Source: Cristatella mucedo (lineage: Eukaryota > Bryozoa > Phylactolaemata > Cristatellidae). From it: a DNA stretch of 64,000 nucleotides. Positions 1 through 54,879 of this stretch are shown here, piece by piece; position 1 is the stretch's first letter, and each line of letters opens with the position of its first letter. The stretch spans positions 3,588,501-3,652,500 of the forward strand of contig WPIO01000014.1 of assembly GCA_009760855.2 (NCBI GenBank), written 5' to 3'. The notes below the pieces were generated by a model, which saw only the letters and a list, made by a program, of their open reading frames with translations, did no database searches and was not told the origin of the DNA. The position numbers were made by a program, and so were the translations under genes.

Positions 1-953
1 GCAAGAGTTTATTGCAAGAGTCTAACAATCCAAAACTTAGCTCGTTAAGTCAAAGCGAAAACTGCACGCTGCTCGCGACTGCCGTGCTGCTGCCTTTTCC
101 CGACTTCTTTTCGGCAAGTACCGGCAAACACCTTATGAGGTCTCGAACCGCTGTGGCCGTGGGTTGGGGGAGAGACTAGGAAATGTCATTAACTCAGCAG
201 CTCAGCACGAGGTGCAAATAAGCAGCTGGCATACTTGACAGAATTTGCAGCCAAACAGCTTACAACTTCCTGCAAGCGATTATGCTTAAGGCGTGAGGAA
301 AGGCACACACACAAAGCAGGCAGTTCGAGCTTCTCTCCCTCATTCAAGGTGGGCGCCTCCTGACAAAAAAGAGACAGCTGTATAAGCCCATGGCCACGAA
401 GCCCACTTACAAGAATCCCTTGCCGCCAGCCAAGTGCAGGCAGGAGTCTTTACTATCAAAAATTGACTCGTCCTACTAACCTGGCTCCGTCTAACGAAGA
501 AAAATCCAATGAGGGCTGTAGGGGCTGCAAGAGTACTCGATGGTGCTAAGTGCTAACGATGTGCCTTACACCTTGAGGGTCGGTATGGCATAAGCCTCCG
601 CAACGAGGGAAGATAACGTTAAACGTTGATGTTTTTTTTCTCATTTTTGATACAGGCACACTTTTTCACTTTTTCCGAGAGCGCAGGAACCTCAGCCAAC
701 CAGTAAAGACTGTCGGCTTGCTCATGCTTTTCCGTTTCTTCAGCGGTTGGTATTAATAGCAAACACTGTGGGGCTTATCGAGCGACTTCGTATTCTGTTC
801 AGTTAAGGAGAGCATAGATAAAGTCAGAAGCAAGGGCTACACGCACGTGCACGGGGATAAAGTCCGCACGCGCGCCGAACTCCACAGTAACGACTGGACC
901 CGGTTAGCCGAAACCAATAACAGAAATAAACTAAGTGGGGTCGCACGGGCAGC
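1..953. other. upstream region of IGBP1, no gene recognised
   Basis: No coding exon or repeat is recognised here. The stretch lies directly upstream of the IGBP1 start codon and should contain its promoter and 5' UTR, but I see no convincing TATA box or initiator. The ORF that overlaps the start codon in another frame (from 847) shows no protein-like features and is treated as noise. Confidence 0.4.
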
Positions 954-44876
<43,923 letters not shown>

Positions 44877-45110
44877 AGTCTGACTACGTCGAGGTAAGAA
44901 AACAGAAGTTTCTGTACACCTGTGTGTGTTTGCAGTTTTTAGTTTCTCTTCTTTTTTACATCGTTCAGGAAGGAGTGCCTGGAGATATTTTGCTCGGTAT
45001 ATTGCCCTTGAAACCACGTATTGTATTGTTAACTTGGCGAGCCCGGCTGCATAACGGGAAACGATATGCTCTTCTTAGGAATCAGGAGACCTATAAAAGA
45101 AAAGAATACT

Positions 45111-45116
45111 ATTAAA
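45111..45116 (+). terminator. possible IGBP1 polyadenylation signal (ATTAAA)
   Basis: ATTAAA lies 235 bp after the IGBP1 stop codon and before the first repeat of the 3' flank. It is the common AATAAA variant. No transcript data are available, so this is a suggestion only. Confidence 0.3.
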
Positions 45117-45219
45117 TCCCAATGTAAAACCCTAAGCAGAATGGGCAGAGTGACACGTTTGGATGAATTCGAGGAGACGAGGTTGCGGATAGCTGGCAGT
45201 GCAGTAATAATTTATTAAT

Positions 45220-45267
45220 AATACATTGGTATATAAATACATTGGTATAGCCCCCTAAGAACTAAAT
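45220..45267 (-). repeat. LINE-A/SINE-2 tail fragment
   Basis: The minus strand reads GAGATTTAGTTCTTAGGGGG then CTATACCAATGTATT. It directly precedes a plus-strand LINE-B end. Confidence 0.5.
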
Positions 45268-45547
45268 CTCTCTGCAACGACAACTACTTTCCTACTGCCG
45301 ACTATGGCACATCCTTTTCAGCGGTCCTGAGCTGCTACTTCTATTCTACTCACTACCTCAACTGCTCTCCTGACTCTGCTATGCTTCCCACTTTCTCTTT
45401 GTTTTGTGAGACGAAGTCTGTTGGCTACCGAATGCGTACCGAAATCCGCTTAGGCTGTGAGTGCGCTATACGAAACTCTCCTGCGTAACACCCACATGGG
45501 CTTTATGACTTTGTGGAGTTACAGACGGAGATACATTACATTACATG
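45268..45547 (+). mobile_element. LINE-B 3' fragment, well preserved
   Basis: GACTATGGCACATCCTTTTC, GCTATGCTTCCCACTTTCTC, GACGAAGTCTGTTGGCTACC, ATCCGCTTAGGCTGTGAGTG and ACAGACGGAGATACATTACA with an ATTAC tail. It lies just downstream of IGBP1. Confidence 0.87.
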
Positions 45548-47996
45548 GGCACTTTACAGATGCTGCATAAGCATTACCAAATGTTTGGTGGTAATATCTG
45601 CAAGCAGCAGGCAGAGTGTAAGCAGGTACATGCACACGAAGGAAAACTACAAAGACCTGCCAAATGCTGTGATAAACTAGGTCTAGTTGCTATTTTGTTC
45701 GAGCACCTCTAGCTTATTTATCATATTTGGCCCTGCTTTTATGGCATCGTTTTCATAGTTAAGACCTTGCTCAGGGCAAAAAAGGATGTACAATACAGAT
45801 ACAGTCTAGTGCTGCTTGCCATATAGAACACTATAAGAATTTCAGATTACATGTCCTAGTGGTTAAATGTAGGATGGTGATCAGTGTGTCTTCTTTCATT
45901 GTTTATCTGTTTCTAACTTTTGCCCAAGAATGATATCTCATATAAATGGAGGTTGTGCATAAAGATTGCCATAAAAGTGGGATCGACAAACATTTTATCT
46001 CAAGGCGACACCTCGTGCAAGAATTGTGTTCACTGTGCTCACTGATTTGTATGGCTCCTACAGGAAGACCCAAACTGTTGGGCTGGGCACTTGCTGGATG
46101 CTAGTCATTCTGCCCTTTCTTGCATCATGATTCAAGAAAGCCCTATAATTCAGAAAAGCTTCACAACTCTAACGGATGGTGAAGATCATCACGGTCGGCT
46201 AGAATTGTTGCATAGTGAAAACTAACGTTTAGGTCAAATTATCTTACCTAAATGCAGGATGCTACCTGACCCGTTAGTCACGTGATGGCAGACTAGATCT
46301 GGCCCGTCTGTGCTTTTATGCTAGGGTGTTATTTTTCTGCTGATATCTTGGGATGCTTCATTTGCTGTTAATCGCCCACATTTTAGACGATTTTGGTTTA
46401 TTTCTTTGATTTTTGGTAATATTATTAGTATGAGCATTGTGGTGATTGATAAATTGTATCGGACCTGATTGATGCTTCTTTTTGTTTCAGACCATGACAG
46501 CAAATTGTTGAATGTGGCTAACCAAACCACATCGTTGTGTTGCTCTTCTGGTTGATTAGCAACAATTACAAGGCTTATTCGAAAACGGGCTGTGCCTGTC
46601 TCACTCGTCCCATAATCTATGTCTTGACAGTCCACACATAGCTACTTTGCTTTGCCGGCTTGTTTGCTTGATCGGCTGTGTAGGACTACATTAATGCACG
46701 GCCAAGTGTATACCAAGAAGTAGCAACGTGCCTCTGTTTTGTTGGCTTTGTTTTGTCTTATCAGACAACCACAGCATTGGTTTTTGTTTGGCTTCCTCTC
46801 TTGCCTCAAGTCCAATATCTCTCAATTAAAGAAACATCTTATATGCTCGTTTTCTTATGCTTAAGCTGTCGAGATAGCTTGTGCTGTCTTATTTGCTGAA
46901 GATGCAACTTCACAATCTAGTTTAAACTTCGACAGTGTGCATTTTTTGGACCTTGTGCTATATTTAAGCTGAATATTGTAAAAGGGAGAGAGATGCATTC
47001 GAGACTGCAGAAACCACATCGGCATCAAGTCTCGACCCTTGTTTGCCAGCTACCGTGCGATTTTCTTTCGTTTTGACAATGGTTTCGGGAAATGCTCTCA
47101 AGACATTTCTGGGCGTATCTGAAAGCTGAGCCAGTAGTAAACCTAAAAAGACAGTAGGAACTCTATCGTTTACTGCTTTATCTGATGTCATCCTGGCCTG
47201 GAAAGATGGCAGAAGCAATGATCTTGGAAAAGTCTGGGGCTGTTGTTTAGCCAAAATCATCAGTTTAATGTGCTTCGGTGGAATAGATGGTTCTCTTCTC
47301 TCGATATGCAGAATTGGACTGTATAGACATCGTAGACTTTCCGAGAAGAAGCGACCCTTCTAAAAAATAATATGACAATAGGTTGCTGCACTAATGCTTC
47401 ATTGCCAGCACTTGGCTCGAGCTGGCAGCCTGATGTTTTGTTGGATGGAAATCTATAAATAATTATAGCTCTCATAAAACATGAGTTTTTTATATTCCAA
47501 ATGATACTTGCAGCTTCGTTGTGTCCATTAGGATGTTTGCTTTGCTATTTGCTATTTGCAAGGTAACAAATGTATAAGGTGTAGGAAAAAGTTTGTGCGT
47601 CGTGTTTTCCATTGAATCATTATTAATTTCATTAAATTAATCTTTAAATTATTAAAATCACCGCGGACGAACTTTCCCCCCAACCTAATATTTATAATAT
47701 TTTTATCGTGGGTTTGTTGTGTTCATAAGATCAAAATGTTGACGTAATTTTCAACTCAGGTTTAAAGCTATCCTAATTTACTGAGGCGAGAACGTGCCCA
47801 TCGTCATGGGACTTTCTTAAAGATAAGTCTGGCAGCTCTGCGTTTATGCACAGCAGTCTCGCTCGATCGCTCGACGACTGAGCTGCTGCTGGCCACCGCA
47901 GGCTACTGGGTCGGTCTTCGTTGGAAATTATTACAAGGCCACCCGGAGCAAAGAATGTTTGTTCAACGAGAGTGGTGCACTTATAAATCGCCCCCT
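45548..47996. other. intergenic stretch, nothing recognised
   Basis: Short ORFs on both strands (for example 46321-46635 and 46964-47260, minus) lack family features. It separates IGBP1 from the Polinton-like element. Confidence 0.4.
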
Positions 47997-48002
47997 TCGG
48001 AG
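47997..48002. repeat. left target site duplication of Polinton-like element (TCGGAG)
   Basis: TCGGAG here and at 56336-56341 bracket the element. Six-base duplications are the known length for Polintons/Mavericks. If the terminal T is counted as part of the element, the duplication is 5 bp (CGGAG). Confidence 0.75.
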
Positions 48003-48133
48003 AGTAGTATGTAAATGAATGGTATGGAGCCTGGGGTACATGTCGATACTCTTCATCTACCTGTCACTGCGTTCGGTAGATTCATCGATCTCCATGTGTC
48101 CCTAGTCTCCATGCCATTCATTTACATACTACT
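48003..48133. repeat. left terminal hairpin (palindromic TIR)
   Basis: AGTAGTATGTAAATGAATGG at 48003 pairs with CCATTCATTTACATACTACT ending at 48133. The stem continues with few mismatches for about 35 bp, and the loop region holds a small CTACC/GGTAG inverted repeat. The whole 131-bp block is also the inverted copy of the block at 56207-56336. Confidence 0.93.
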
Positions 48134-48180
48134 TGTGGCAGGGGGCTGTATATTATAGTAAGAACAAATTTGCAAAGCAA
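48134..48180. repeat. inner part of left TIR
   Basis: TGTGGCAGGGGGCTGTATATTATAGTAAGAAC...ATTTGCAAAG matches the complement of 56160-56206 (TGTAGCAGAGGGTTGTATATTATAGTAA...ATTTGCAAAG). The TIR therefore extends beyond the hairpin. Confidence 0.88.
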
Positions 48181-48289
48181 CGATGGCAAAGTAAGTAAAA
48201 TCGTTTTAAACAAATGTTCTTACTTAATGTAGAACCAATTGTTAAGTCACGAAATAGTTTAGAAATAACTAGAAGCCGTTTTTGATGTT

Positions 48290-50252
48290 GAGTAAAAGAG
48301 AATTTGGCCTATTATCAGAGAAAGGAATCTTTCCCTTATGAATATGTAGACTCTTTTAACAAGTTAAAGGAAAATCTCTTCCCGATAAAAAACAGTTCTT
48401 TATTTCCTTGGAAGATTATGGAATATCTGACGATGATTACTTGCGAGTGGAGAAAGTTTGGGAGTTCATGAAAAAGATAAATCCTTCAAAAGAAGATGCC
48501 TTGTTGAAATAGAGTGAAATTTATCTAACCATGAATGTTTTACTTTTAGCAGATGTTTTCCAACATTTTAGACGCTTATCAAAGAGGATTGGTGGTCTTG
48601 ATCCAGCAAATTCTTTACAGCACCTGGCCTAACATGGAGCGCCGGCTTATAGTTTTCCGGGGTACAATTAGATCTATTGACAAGTTTTGAGCATTACGAG
48701 TTTTTTTAAAGTGCTATTAGAGGTGGTATTACTTAAACATCTTGCAGACATATACAAGCAAACAATGATCGTTCTTCTAATTTTGATGAAAGTAAAGCAA
48801 AGATTTAGCTACTCTATCAAGACGCCAATTCTCTACGCTACGGCCATTTGTGAACCTTTGCCAACAGGAGACTTTCATTTCTTTAATCAAAGGCAAGTTT
48901 CGTCTTTTAGTAGGAAAAAGATCTCTTTCTTCAACAGTAGATACTGGTTTTGCTTTTGAAGTAGATATTACTTGTCCTCCTGATCTACACAAGAAGTTTT
49001 CTTATTACCCAGTTCTTCCAATAAAAAGAGCAGTTTCTACAGAGGAGTATTCCGCCTTTCAAGCAAAAACAGTTGTGCGAGAAAGAAAGGAATTGTCTGA
49101 TTATGAAAGTAAAATAGAGAAATTAGTAATAGATCTAAAACTGAGGGAACGGCGTGTCCTCCGTTACTGAAATTTGCAATTTGCCTTAGAGAAATGTTAC
49201 AATCTTTCAAAAAAGTTTTTCTCAAACGGCATGGTTGAAAGATTATATACAGAATAACAAAGGAAGAAGGCGAAGGGTAAATTTTAGAAAGAGCATTATA
49301 AGTTAAAGGTTAACGCTTTTTTTGGGAATACCATGGAGAATGTGTGTGAAAGAGTTGATATAATTCTTTGATCTGAAGTACGAAAAGTATTTCGCTATAT
49401 CTTCTAAGAGAGTACTTAGTTCTAGGTTTAAGGACAGACGGATATTCAACCAAGACCTAATTGCCATTGAAACGAACAAATCAGAAGTGAGATTAAACAA
49501 ACCTATTTACCTCGGATTCATTATTCAAGAGATATCAAAACTGATTATGCAAGATTATTATTATGGCACCTTGAAGGATTATTATGGCGACAAATTAGCA
49601 CTTGCATATACGGATACCGATTCTCTTTTAATGAAGATTGAAACAAATTATGTTTACAAGGATTTCTTAGACTATTTGTCTTACTTGGATTTATCTGGCT
49701 ATCCTCCCAATCTAGAAATATGTAAGGCAGAGGGTTTTGCACAGGCAATGGCAAAAACAGGGGCAGTATTGGCAAGTTTAAGGACGAAATAGCAGAGAAA
49801 TTTACGGTTGATTCTTCTACGAAAGATTTTATAGGAGACGATCAGGGAGATTTGGAAAAGAAATCTGTTGTATTACATGAGGGGGGTATTCTTAAGGCCA
49901 AAGCTTTATTCTGCGCAAATAGCGATAACCACGAAAGAAGGAATTAATGTTAAGTCCTGCTAAAAAGGCAAAATGAACGAAAAAGCAAATTGTAAAGAAA
50001 TATTTTACTCATGAGCATTATCTAGAATGTTTAAAAATGGGAGAGAATAGTTACTTCGACCAAACTAGATTGCAATCGTTAAATCGTGCCATTTTTACTA
50101 TTACGCAGAGAAAGAGAGCGTTATCTGCATTTGACTCTAAACACTATTGGCTTAATTGTGCTACTCATTCCTTAGCTTATGGCCATTACAGAATTGACGA
50201 AGCAATTAGAGAAGGTAACGATCCTGGTTTCTGCAGCACATGTCAAGTTTAA
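48290..50252 (+). pseudogene. protein-primed DNA polymerase B (pPolB) of Polinton type, broken and 5'-truncated
   Basis: This enzyme copies linear virus-like genomes using a protein primer. Pieces in different frames, in order: FPYEYVDSFNKLKENLFP (about 48325), LLLADVFQHFR (about 48540), LYATAICEPLPTGDFHFF (motif A region, about 48830, with a frameshift exactly there), NAFFGNTMENV (motif B-like, about 49310), YTDTDSL (catalytic motif C, 49607-49627, inside an intact frame 49487-49792), and the C-terminal SAFDSKHYWL...HSLAYGHYR (50037-50252). At least six stops or frameshifts are visible. The N-terminal exonuclease half is absent, because only about 110 bp separate the TIR from the first recognisable block. 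Confidence 0.9.
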
Positions 50253-50285
50253 TTTGAAAAAGAAACTACCCTAGTATAGGACGTA

Positions 50286-52140
50286 ATGGGCGAAATTCTT
50301 CGTGATGAGCCCGAAGGATTTTCCTCAACAGTAGTAAAAAAAGAACTCGAGACTCAACTTCCAACTGAGCAAGTACTGTCAGAAGAACTAGCAATGGAAA
50401 CTGATTCCTGCTCACATGATCCAGATTACGACCCCAACAACGAATCAGATTATGAATCAAAACAGACACGGTTTCTTCTAAGCTAATTACATTAACTGTA
50501 CCTGGAGAGCAAAACTTATCTGATGTGCTGTCAGATTCCTATCTGCTACTAGAAGGGCAGAATCGAGTTGCGGATGCGGCTGCAAACACCTATAAATCCC
50601 CCAATAGAAACCAAGCAGTAGGTCTTGTCAATAATGCTGCCGCCTGGTTGTTTAGCTCAGCAAGGGTTAGGCTTGAAGCAGAAGAGATTGAAGCTTTGAC
50701 TTTGGCAGAAGGCCCGGGTAAAGTTTCTACTCTGATAGGCCTGCTAAACTACCCAAATGACTGCGATGGGACAGAGGGTCCAGCAGCTTGGTGGAAAAAG
50801 GATGAGGTTGCTGGTACAACAGAGGATATGTACACGGGGCTCGGGAACTTTACTGGTCCTGCTGCCTCTGCTGGTGTGACGGCTTCGAATTATGGCTTAA
50901 TCTGTTGCAGAAGCCTTACTAGCACTCTTGCTGATACAGTTGGGACATTTAGTATTTCGCTGCCTCTTTCTAGGTTGTCGGTTTTCTGTGCAGATATGAA
51001 CCGAATATTATATAATATTCCATTTAGTCCAGAACTTACGCGCGTTAGTGGCACTGACTATAACGCTTTAACGACTGGACCACACACCTATTTAGGACAG
51101 CATTTAGTGGGTCCCTGTGATTCGTCCTTCATGTGCTCATGCGTGCTGACACTGTGCATGCTGCCACTAACCACATTTGCATGCTGACCCTGTTCATGTC
51201 ACCCCTAACCATGTTATTCATTTTGTTTGTTTGTTTATCAAGCATGATATTACTCACCATTCAATTGCATTCCCTTAGCAGCAAATGTAAAGCGCCTAGA
51301 GAGAAATTGAGTTCTCTGAGGGGGCTTTACCAAGTGCATTATTATTATCCTTATTATTATTATTATTAATGACTGGACCAACAGTGCTTGCTGCCAATTC
51401 TGTTAATGCGATGACAACTAGAGGAACTGTGGCTGCTAACGGAGATGGCGTTTGGACTGGTTTCAGGATTGCTATGATGAAAATGAGGCTAATTGTTCCT
51501 TGTGCTACTCCTGCTCTTAGCATTGATAGGGATCTAGCAGAAATCTCAAGTGAGCGCGGAAGAAGCTTAAGCTAAATTACAGAGTGAGACGATATGAAAA
51601 CATAACAGTAACTAGTCTTAACCAAGGCTTAAAATTCACTTAGTCACTATCCGTACAAAACACGGTTGACAAAGTTAGATGGTTCATTGTTGAGGCACAA
51701 AATGCAAACAAATACAATAACTACACACAAAATCCTGGTACTTACAATCATGGAAACATTAGGAATGCTGTTGTGTTGGCTAATCGTTCTACTCAGTACC
51801 CTGCTTTAGCTAGAAGCAGTTATCCCAAGGACGGAAGATGCTCAACCGAATGCCTTGATTTCACTCATTCCAGAAAACAATTCCTAGGTCTTAATGAAGT
51901 TACTGAGCCTTTCGGAGTTATTTATCCAGAATGGCTAACAATGTATCCAATTTATCTAGTTAACTTGCAATACAATCATTAGCCCCTCAGGAATACTACT
52001 AGACTTTTAAGTTACTATTGAGCTCAATGAGTTAATTCCTGCAGACACAAATGTTAGGTTTCATTACTTGACGATCTGTGATAACACTGCAGAGTTTACT
52101 TCTAACGGCAATGGAAGTCAGTTTACTTGCATGAAGTAAG
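50286..52140 (+). pseudogene. candidate major capsid protein region, broken, with a LINE tail inserted
   Basis: Open pieces lie at 50286-50486, 50525-51082, 51369-51575 and 51773-51982, with shifts between them. The first is acidic (PDYDPNNESDYES). Later pieces are Ala/Ser/Thr-rich and beta-prone, with LPLSRLSVFCADMNRILYNI, WTGFRIAMMKMRLIVPCATP and VNLQYN. Position after pPolB, length (about 550-600 codons) and the 'hydrophobic strand plus Pro' pattern resemble the double jelly-roll capsids of Polintons, but I cannot confirm homology. The LINE-A tail at 51083-51367 splits it. Confidence 0.5.
51083..51367 (+). mobile_element. LINE-A 3' end inserted in the element
   Basis: CCTATTTAGGACAGCATTTAG, GGTCCCTGTGATTCGTCCTT, GCTGACACTGTGCATGCTGCC, GCAAATGTAAAGCGCCTAGAG and GAGTTCTCTGAGGGGGCTTTACC with an ATT tail. 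ACGACTGGACC before and ATGACTGGACC after look like an 11-bp target duplication with one change. Confidence 0.88.
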
Positions 52141-52189
52141 CATGGATTTATGACAATATAGATACCAAATAAAATTCTTACCTGGTATA

Positions 52190-53585
52190 AGATGGAAAAG
52201 TTTGATTTTGTTTAGGGTTCGGAAGAATGGAAGAAAACAATGACTTTGAACATTGGGAGATCAGAGGCTTATTCTATTCTTGGGGCAGGAATGGTATTTT
52301 GGGATCAATGTGGTTATCACATAGATCTGATAGCTAATCAAAAGATAAAAAGATATATTGCAAACAGCTCAACAAAAATATTTCCACCAATGCTATTTCG
52401 CAAGGTGTTTGAACCAATTGCTGCTAAAAATAGTTGAACCAATTGCTGCTAAGTTCTTGAAAATGAAATTTATTGCTAAACTTGAAAACGCAAATGATTG
52501 CTTTAGTCGTGGAGTTTACAGATATTCCCTAATGGAATAATTGAAGGGCACACTTTAATAGAGACTAAATTTTTGTGGAGCAGGCAAATACAAGATGGAG
52601 TAATACCTAAACCGTATCACGCACAGTGTGTACTCGGTTTACATGCGTTAGGATGGAATGAATGCATTTATGTAATGTAATGTATCTCCGTCTGTAACTC
52701 CACAAAGTCATAAAGACCATGTGGGTGTTACGCAGGAGAGTTTTGTATAGCACACTCACAGCCTAAGCGGCTTTCGGTACGCATTCGGTAGCCAACAGAC
52801 TTCGTCTCACGTAACAAAGAGAAAGTGGGAAGCATAGCAGAGTCAGGAGAGCAGTTGAGGTAGTGAGTAGCATGGAAGTAGCAGCTCAGGATCGCTGAAA
52901 AGGATGAGCCATAGTCGGCAGCAGGAGAGTAGTTGTCGTTACGTAAGAATTGTGGAAGAGAGTTCCACATTCTAGGACCTGCAGAGCTAAAGCTTCTGTC
53001 GCCAACGGTCTTTAAGCGGAGGAATGGAATAGCTAATTTATTGTCCACACAGAACCTGAGCGCGCGAAGAGGCTGAAACTGGTGCAGCAGCTCAGCTAGG
53101 TACGACAGAGCCAAGCCGTGGTGGGCCTTGTGGGTCATCGTAAGAACTTTTATGTGTATCCGTTGCTCAACCGGCATCATCTAAGCTCTTTTAGCAAAGG
53201 AGACACGTGCTCAAACCTCTGGGAATTGAAGACTTTAATCCGAATTTGAAATAATGGTGCCAGGATTGAACGGTGAAGATGCTCCTATTGATTTTATTGT
53301 TGCAGGACATGTAAGGATTCCTACAAAAACAGAAATAAACATGCCATTAAGGTGTCCATTGCTTATGTATCTGCTTGAGAATGAAAGGTATTATGATTTT
53401 GAGTTTGACTTGATTTGCAAGTATGGTAGATTTATTAACAAGTTAATCCGGGATTTGAAATAAAGTATTGCATTAGGCGATCACTACAACAAGTTGTGGA
53501 AGAAGACGATCCTGGTAGGTTTACAAGAATTGTTCCAATAGTTAGAGAAGTGCTTGATAAATCTAAAGTTGTAATAGCAAAGTAT
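52190..53585 (+). pseudogene. possible YqaJ-type viral nuclease/recombinase plus unassigned frame, broken
   Basis: Pieces include GSEEWKKTMTLNIGRSEAYSILGAG (about 52220-52290) and EGHTLIETKFLWS then IPKPYHAQCVLGLHALGWNE (about 52545-52665). The spacing fits the YqaJ pattern (W...R/IGxS...ILG, then ExK and a Gln-containing helix). After the LINE-B insertion, 53254-53463 continues open (GLNGEDAPIDFIVAGHVRIP) and a third piece runs to 53585 (VVEEDDPGRFTRIVPIVREV). I do not recognise the last two. Stops separate the pieces. Confidence 0.4.
52671..53240 (-). mobile_element. LINE-B 3' end inserted in the element, best copy
   Basis: A 150-codon open frame on the minus strand (52728-53180) spans the RT C-terminus: PVEQRIHIKVLTMTHKAHHG, FSSAGPRMWNSLPQFLRND, CYFHATHYLNCSPDSAMLPT. 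It is followed by the LINE-B 3' UTR ending at the CATTACATTACAT tail near 52671. Its intact frame suggests a younger insertion than most copies here. Confidence 0.92.
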
Positions 53586-53589
53586 ATAC

Positions 53590-54441
53590 ATGAATCGCAA
53601 AGTAGATCTTGGTGCTTACGTTACGAAGTTCAATGGTTATTTGTTGTCTGATCTTTGTGAAAATGGGAACAGAGTTGCGAATCTTGCTGACCCAGTTAAT
53701 TCAAGTGATGCTGTTACAAAATCTTCTGCTGATGCCAATTTTTTAGTTACTGGAAACGGAGCAAATGATTTCAAAGGCGTGGCTGCTGCTTATGTGGGGC
53801 CTGGAGTAAATCCAAGAGATGCTGTTAATGTTTTCCAAATTAGTAATTATGTTACTAAATCAGGAGATACGATGAAAGGAGATTTAAAGATGAACAGCTT
53901 TGCTATTCCTTCGGCTTATTGGAAATCAGCGACTACTACTCCTCCTGTTCTGCCTGATGATTTTTGCGTTACTTATGGAGGAATGAAAAGAGATGTAGTA
54001 TTGTATGGCAGCCCTGCAACAACGACGCAAAATTTGGGAAATAATTCGATAATTAATTCTGCTAATCCTGGTGATGCGGTGACGAAAAGCTTTGCTAAAA
54101 AAATAGTAACAAAAATAACAGAAGTGATTCACGTTTCGTTTAATCCGAGGTCTATGAATTCAATTATCAAGACCTCAGTTAATTATTCGTGGACTAATAA
54201 AAGTGCTCCACCACCAATAATGCTTAGCGTGATGGTTTTTGGGAATTCTAATTGTGTTTCCCTGCGGCCCAGCTCCGATACTGCTGTAGTTTCGGGAGAA
54301 GTGAGCGCAATAAACAGTGTAAGCACAGGTACAAACTTTAAGTGTTACGCATTTTTCAATAGGCTGACTACTGACTATTACTTTGTTGATAGTATATGTA
54401 ATTTAAGAGTCAATCTCTTGGTCAGCTATGTATTCACGTGA
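53590..54441 (+). CDS. fibre-like structural protein of the Polinton-like element, intact
   Basis: A 283-aa uninterrupted frame. Residues 31-44 (NLADPVNSSDAVTK), 74-99 (NPRDAVNVFQ...YVTKSGDTMKGDL) and 155-168 (INSANPGDAVTKSF) are copies of a short motif known from trimeric phage and virus fibre shafts (xLxDPxxxxDAVxKxYV, GDTMxGDLxM). Residues about 175-283 are beta-rich, with no shaft motif, and may be a C-terminal head. By analogy it would form the attachment spike of a virion. It is odd that it stays open while the neighbouring polymerase and integrase are riddled with stops. There is no signal peptide. Start chosen at the first Met, which precedes the first repeat. Confidence 0.75.
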   Translation: MNRKVDLGAYVTKFNGYLLSDLCENGNRVANLADPVNSSDAVTKSSADANFLVTGNGANDFKGVAAAYVGPGVNPRDAVNVFQISNYVTKSGDTMKGDLKMNSFAIPSAYWKSATTTPPVLPDDFCVTYGGMKRDVVLYGSPATTTQNLGNNSIINSANPGDAVTKSFAKKIVTKITEVIHVSFNPRSMNSIIKTSVNYSWTNKSAPPPIMLSVMVFGNSNCVSLRPSSDTAVVSGEVSAINSVSTGTNFKCYAFFNRLTTDYYFVDSICNLRVNLLVSYVFT

Positions 54442-54541
54442 ATAATGGAGATTAATCAGTAATACTACTAGTTCCGTTAGCTTGTTTGCTTTTCGCTTGC
54501 CTTTGATAAGTGGAAATAGTTTTGCAATGAGTGCTATTGTT

Positions 54542-54862
54542 TCATGCTCGGCTCACCGACGATTGCGATAGACTTAGGAGCACCTTTCTACAGTGCTTCT
54601 TGGCAAGAGCATAAATCTTTGTTGGTTTTGATTTGGTCAACTTACTCCAAGCATAGTGGCAATCCGCGCAGATAAGGATCGTATTTTTTCGCAGGATGCC
54701 GGAGTCAAATTTGGTTTCTGTTAAATTGAAATCGCTCAAATCACATCGTAATTCATCCTTTAGCTTTGGCCTTTGCTTTATTTGTTTACACTTCGGATCA
54801 TTGCTTTCGAGGTATTCTTTTTCTGAAAAAGTCTGGGAACAAATTTTGCAAAATATTTCCAT
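54542..54862 (-). CDS. small Cys-rich (zinc-ribbon-like) protein of the element, function unknown
   Basis: A 106-aa intact frame on the opposite strand, between the fibre and integrase. It begins MEIFCKICSQTF (CxxC) and has a second pair, ICADCHYAW (CxxC), at about residues 69-77, with a single Cys between them, so a two-CxxC zinc-binding fold is plausible. The C-terminus is basic (KSKPTKIYALAKKHCRK). I do not recognise the family. Codon use is AT-rich like the rest of the element. Confidence 0.45.
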   Translation of the reverse strand: MEIFCKICSQTFSEKEYLESNDPKCKQIKQRPKLKDELRCDLSDFNLTETKFDSGILRKNTILICADCHYAWSKLTKSKPTKIYALAKKHCRKVLLSLSQSSVSRA

Positions 54863-54879
54863 TCTCTATAGAATTTCCT

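Noticed and set aside
46060-46225. Open stretch after CCTACAG, tested as IGBP1 last exon
   Set aside because: No similarity to the alpha4 C-terminus; the only good frame needs an awkward acceptor.
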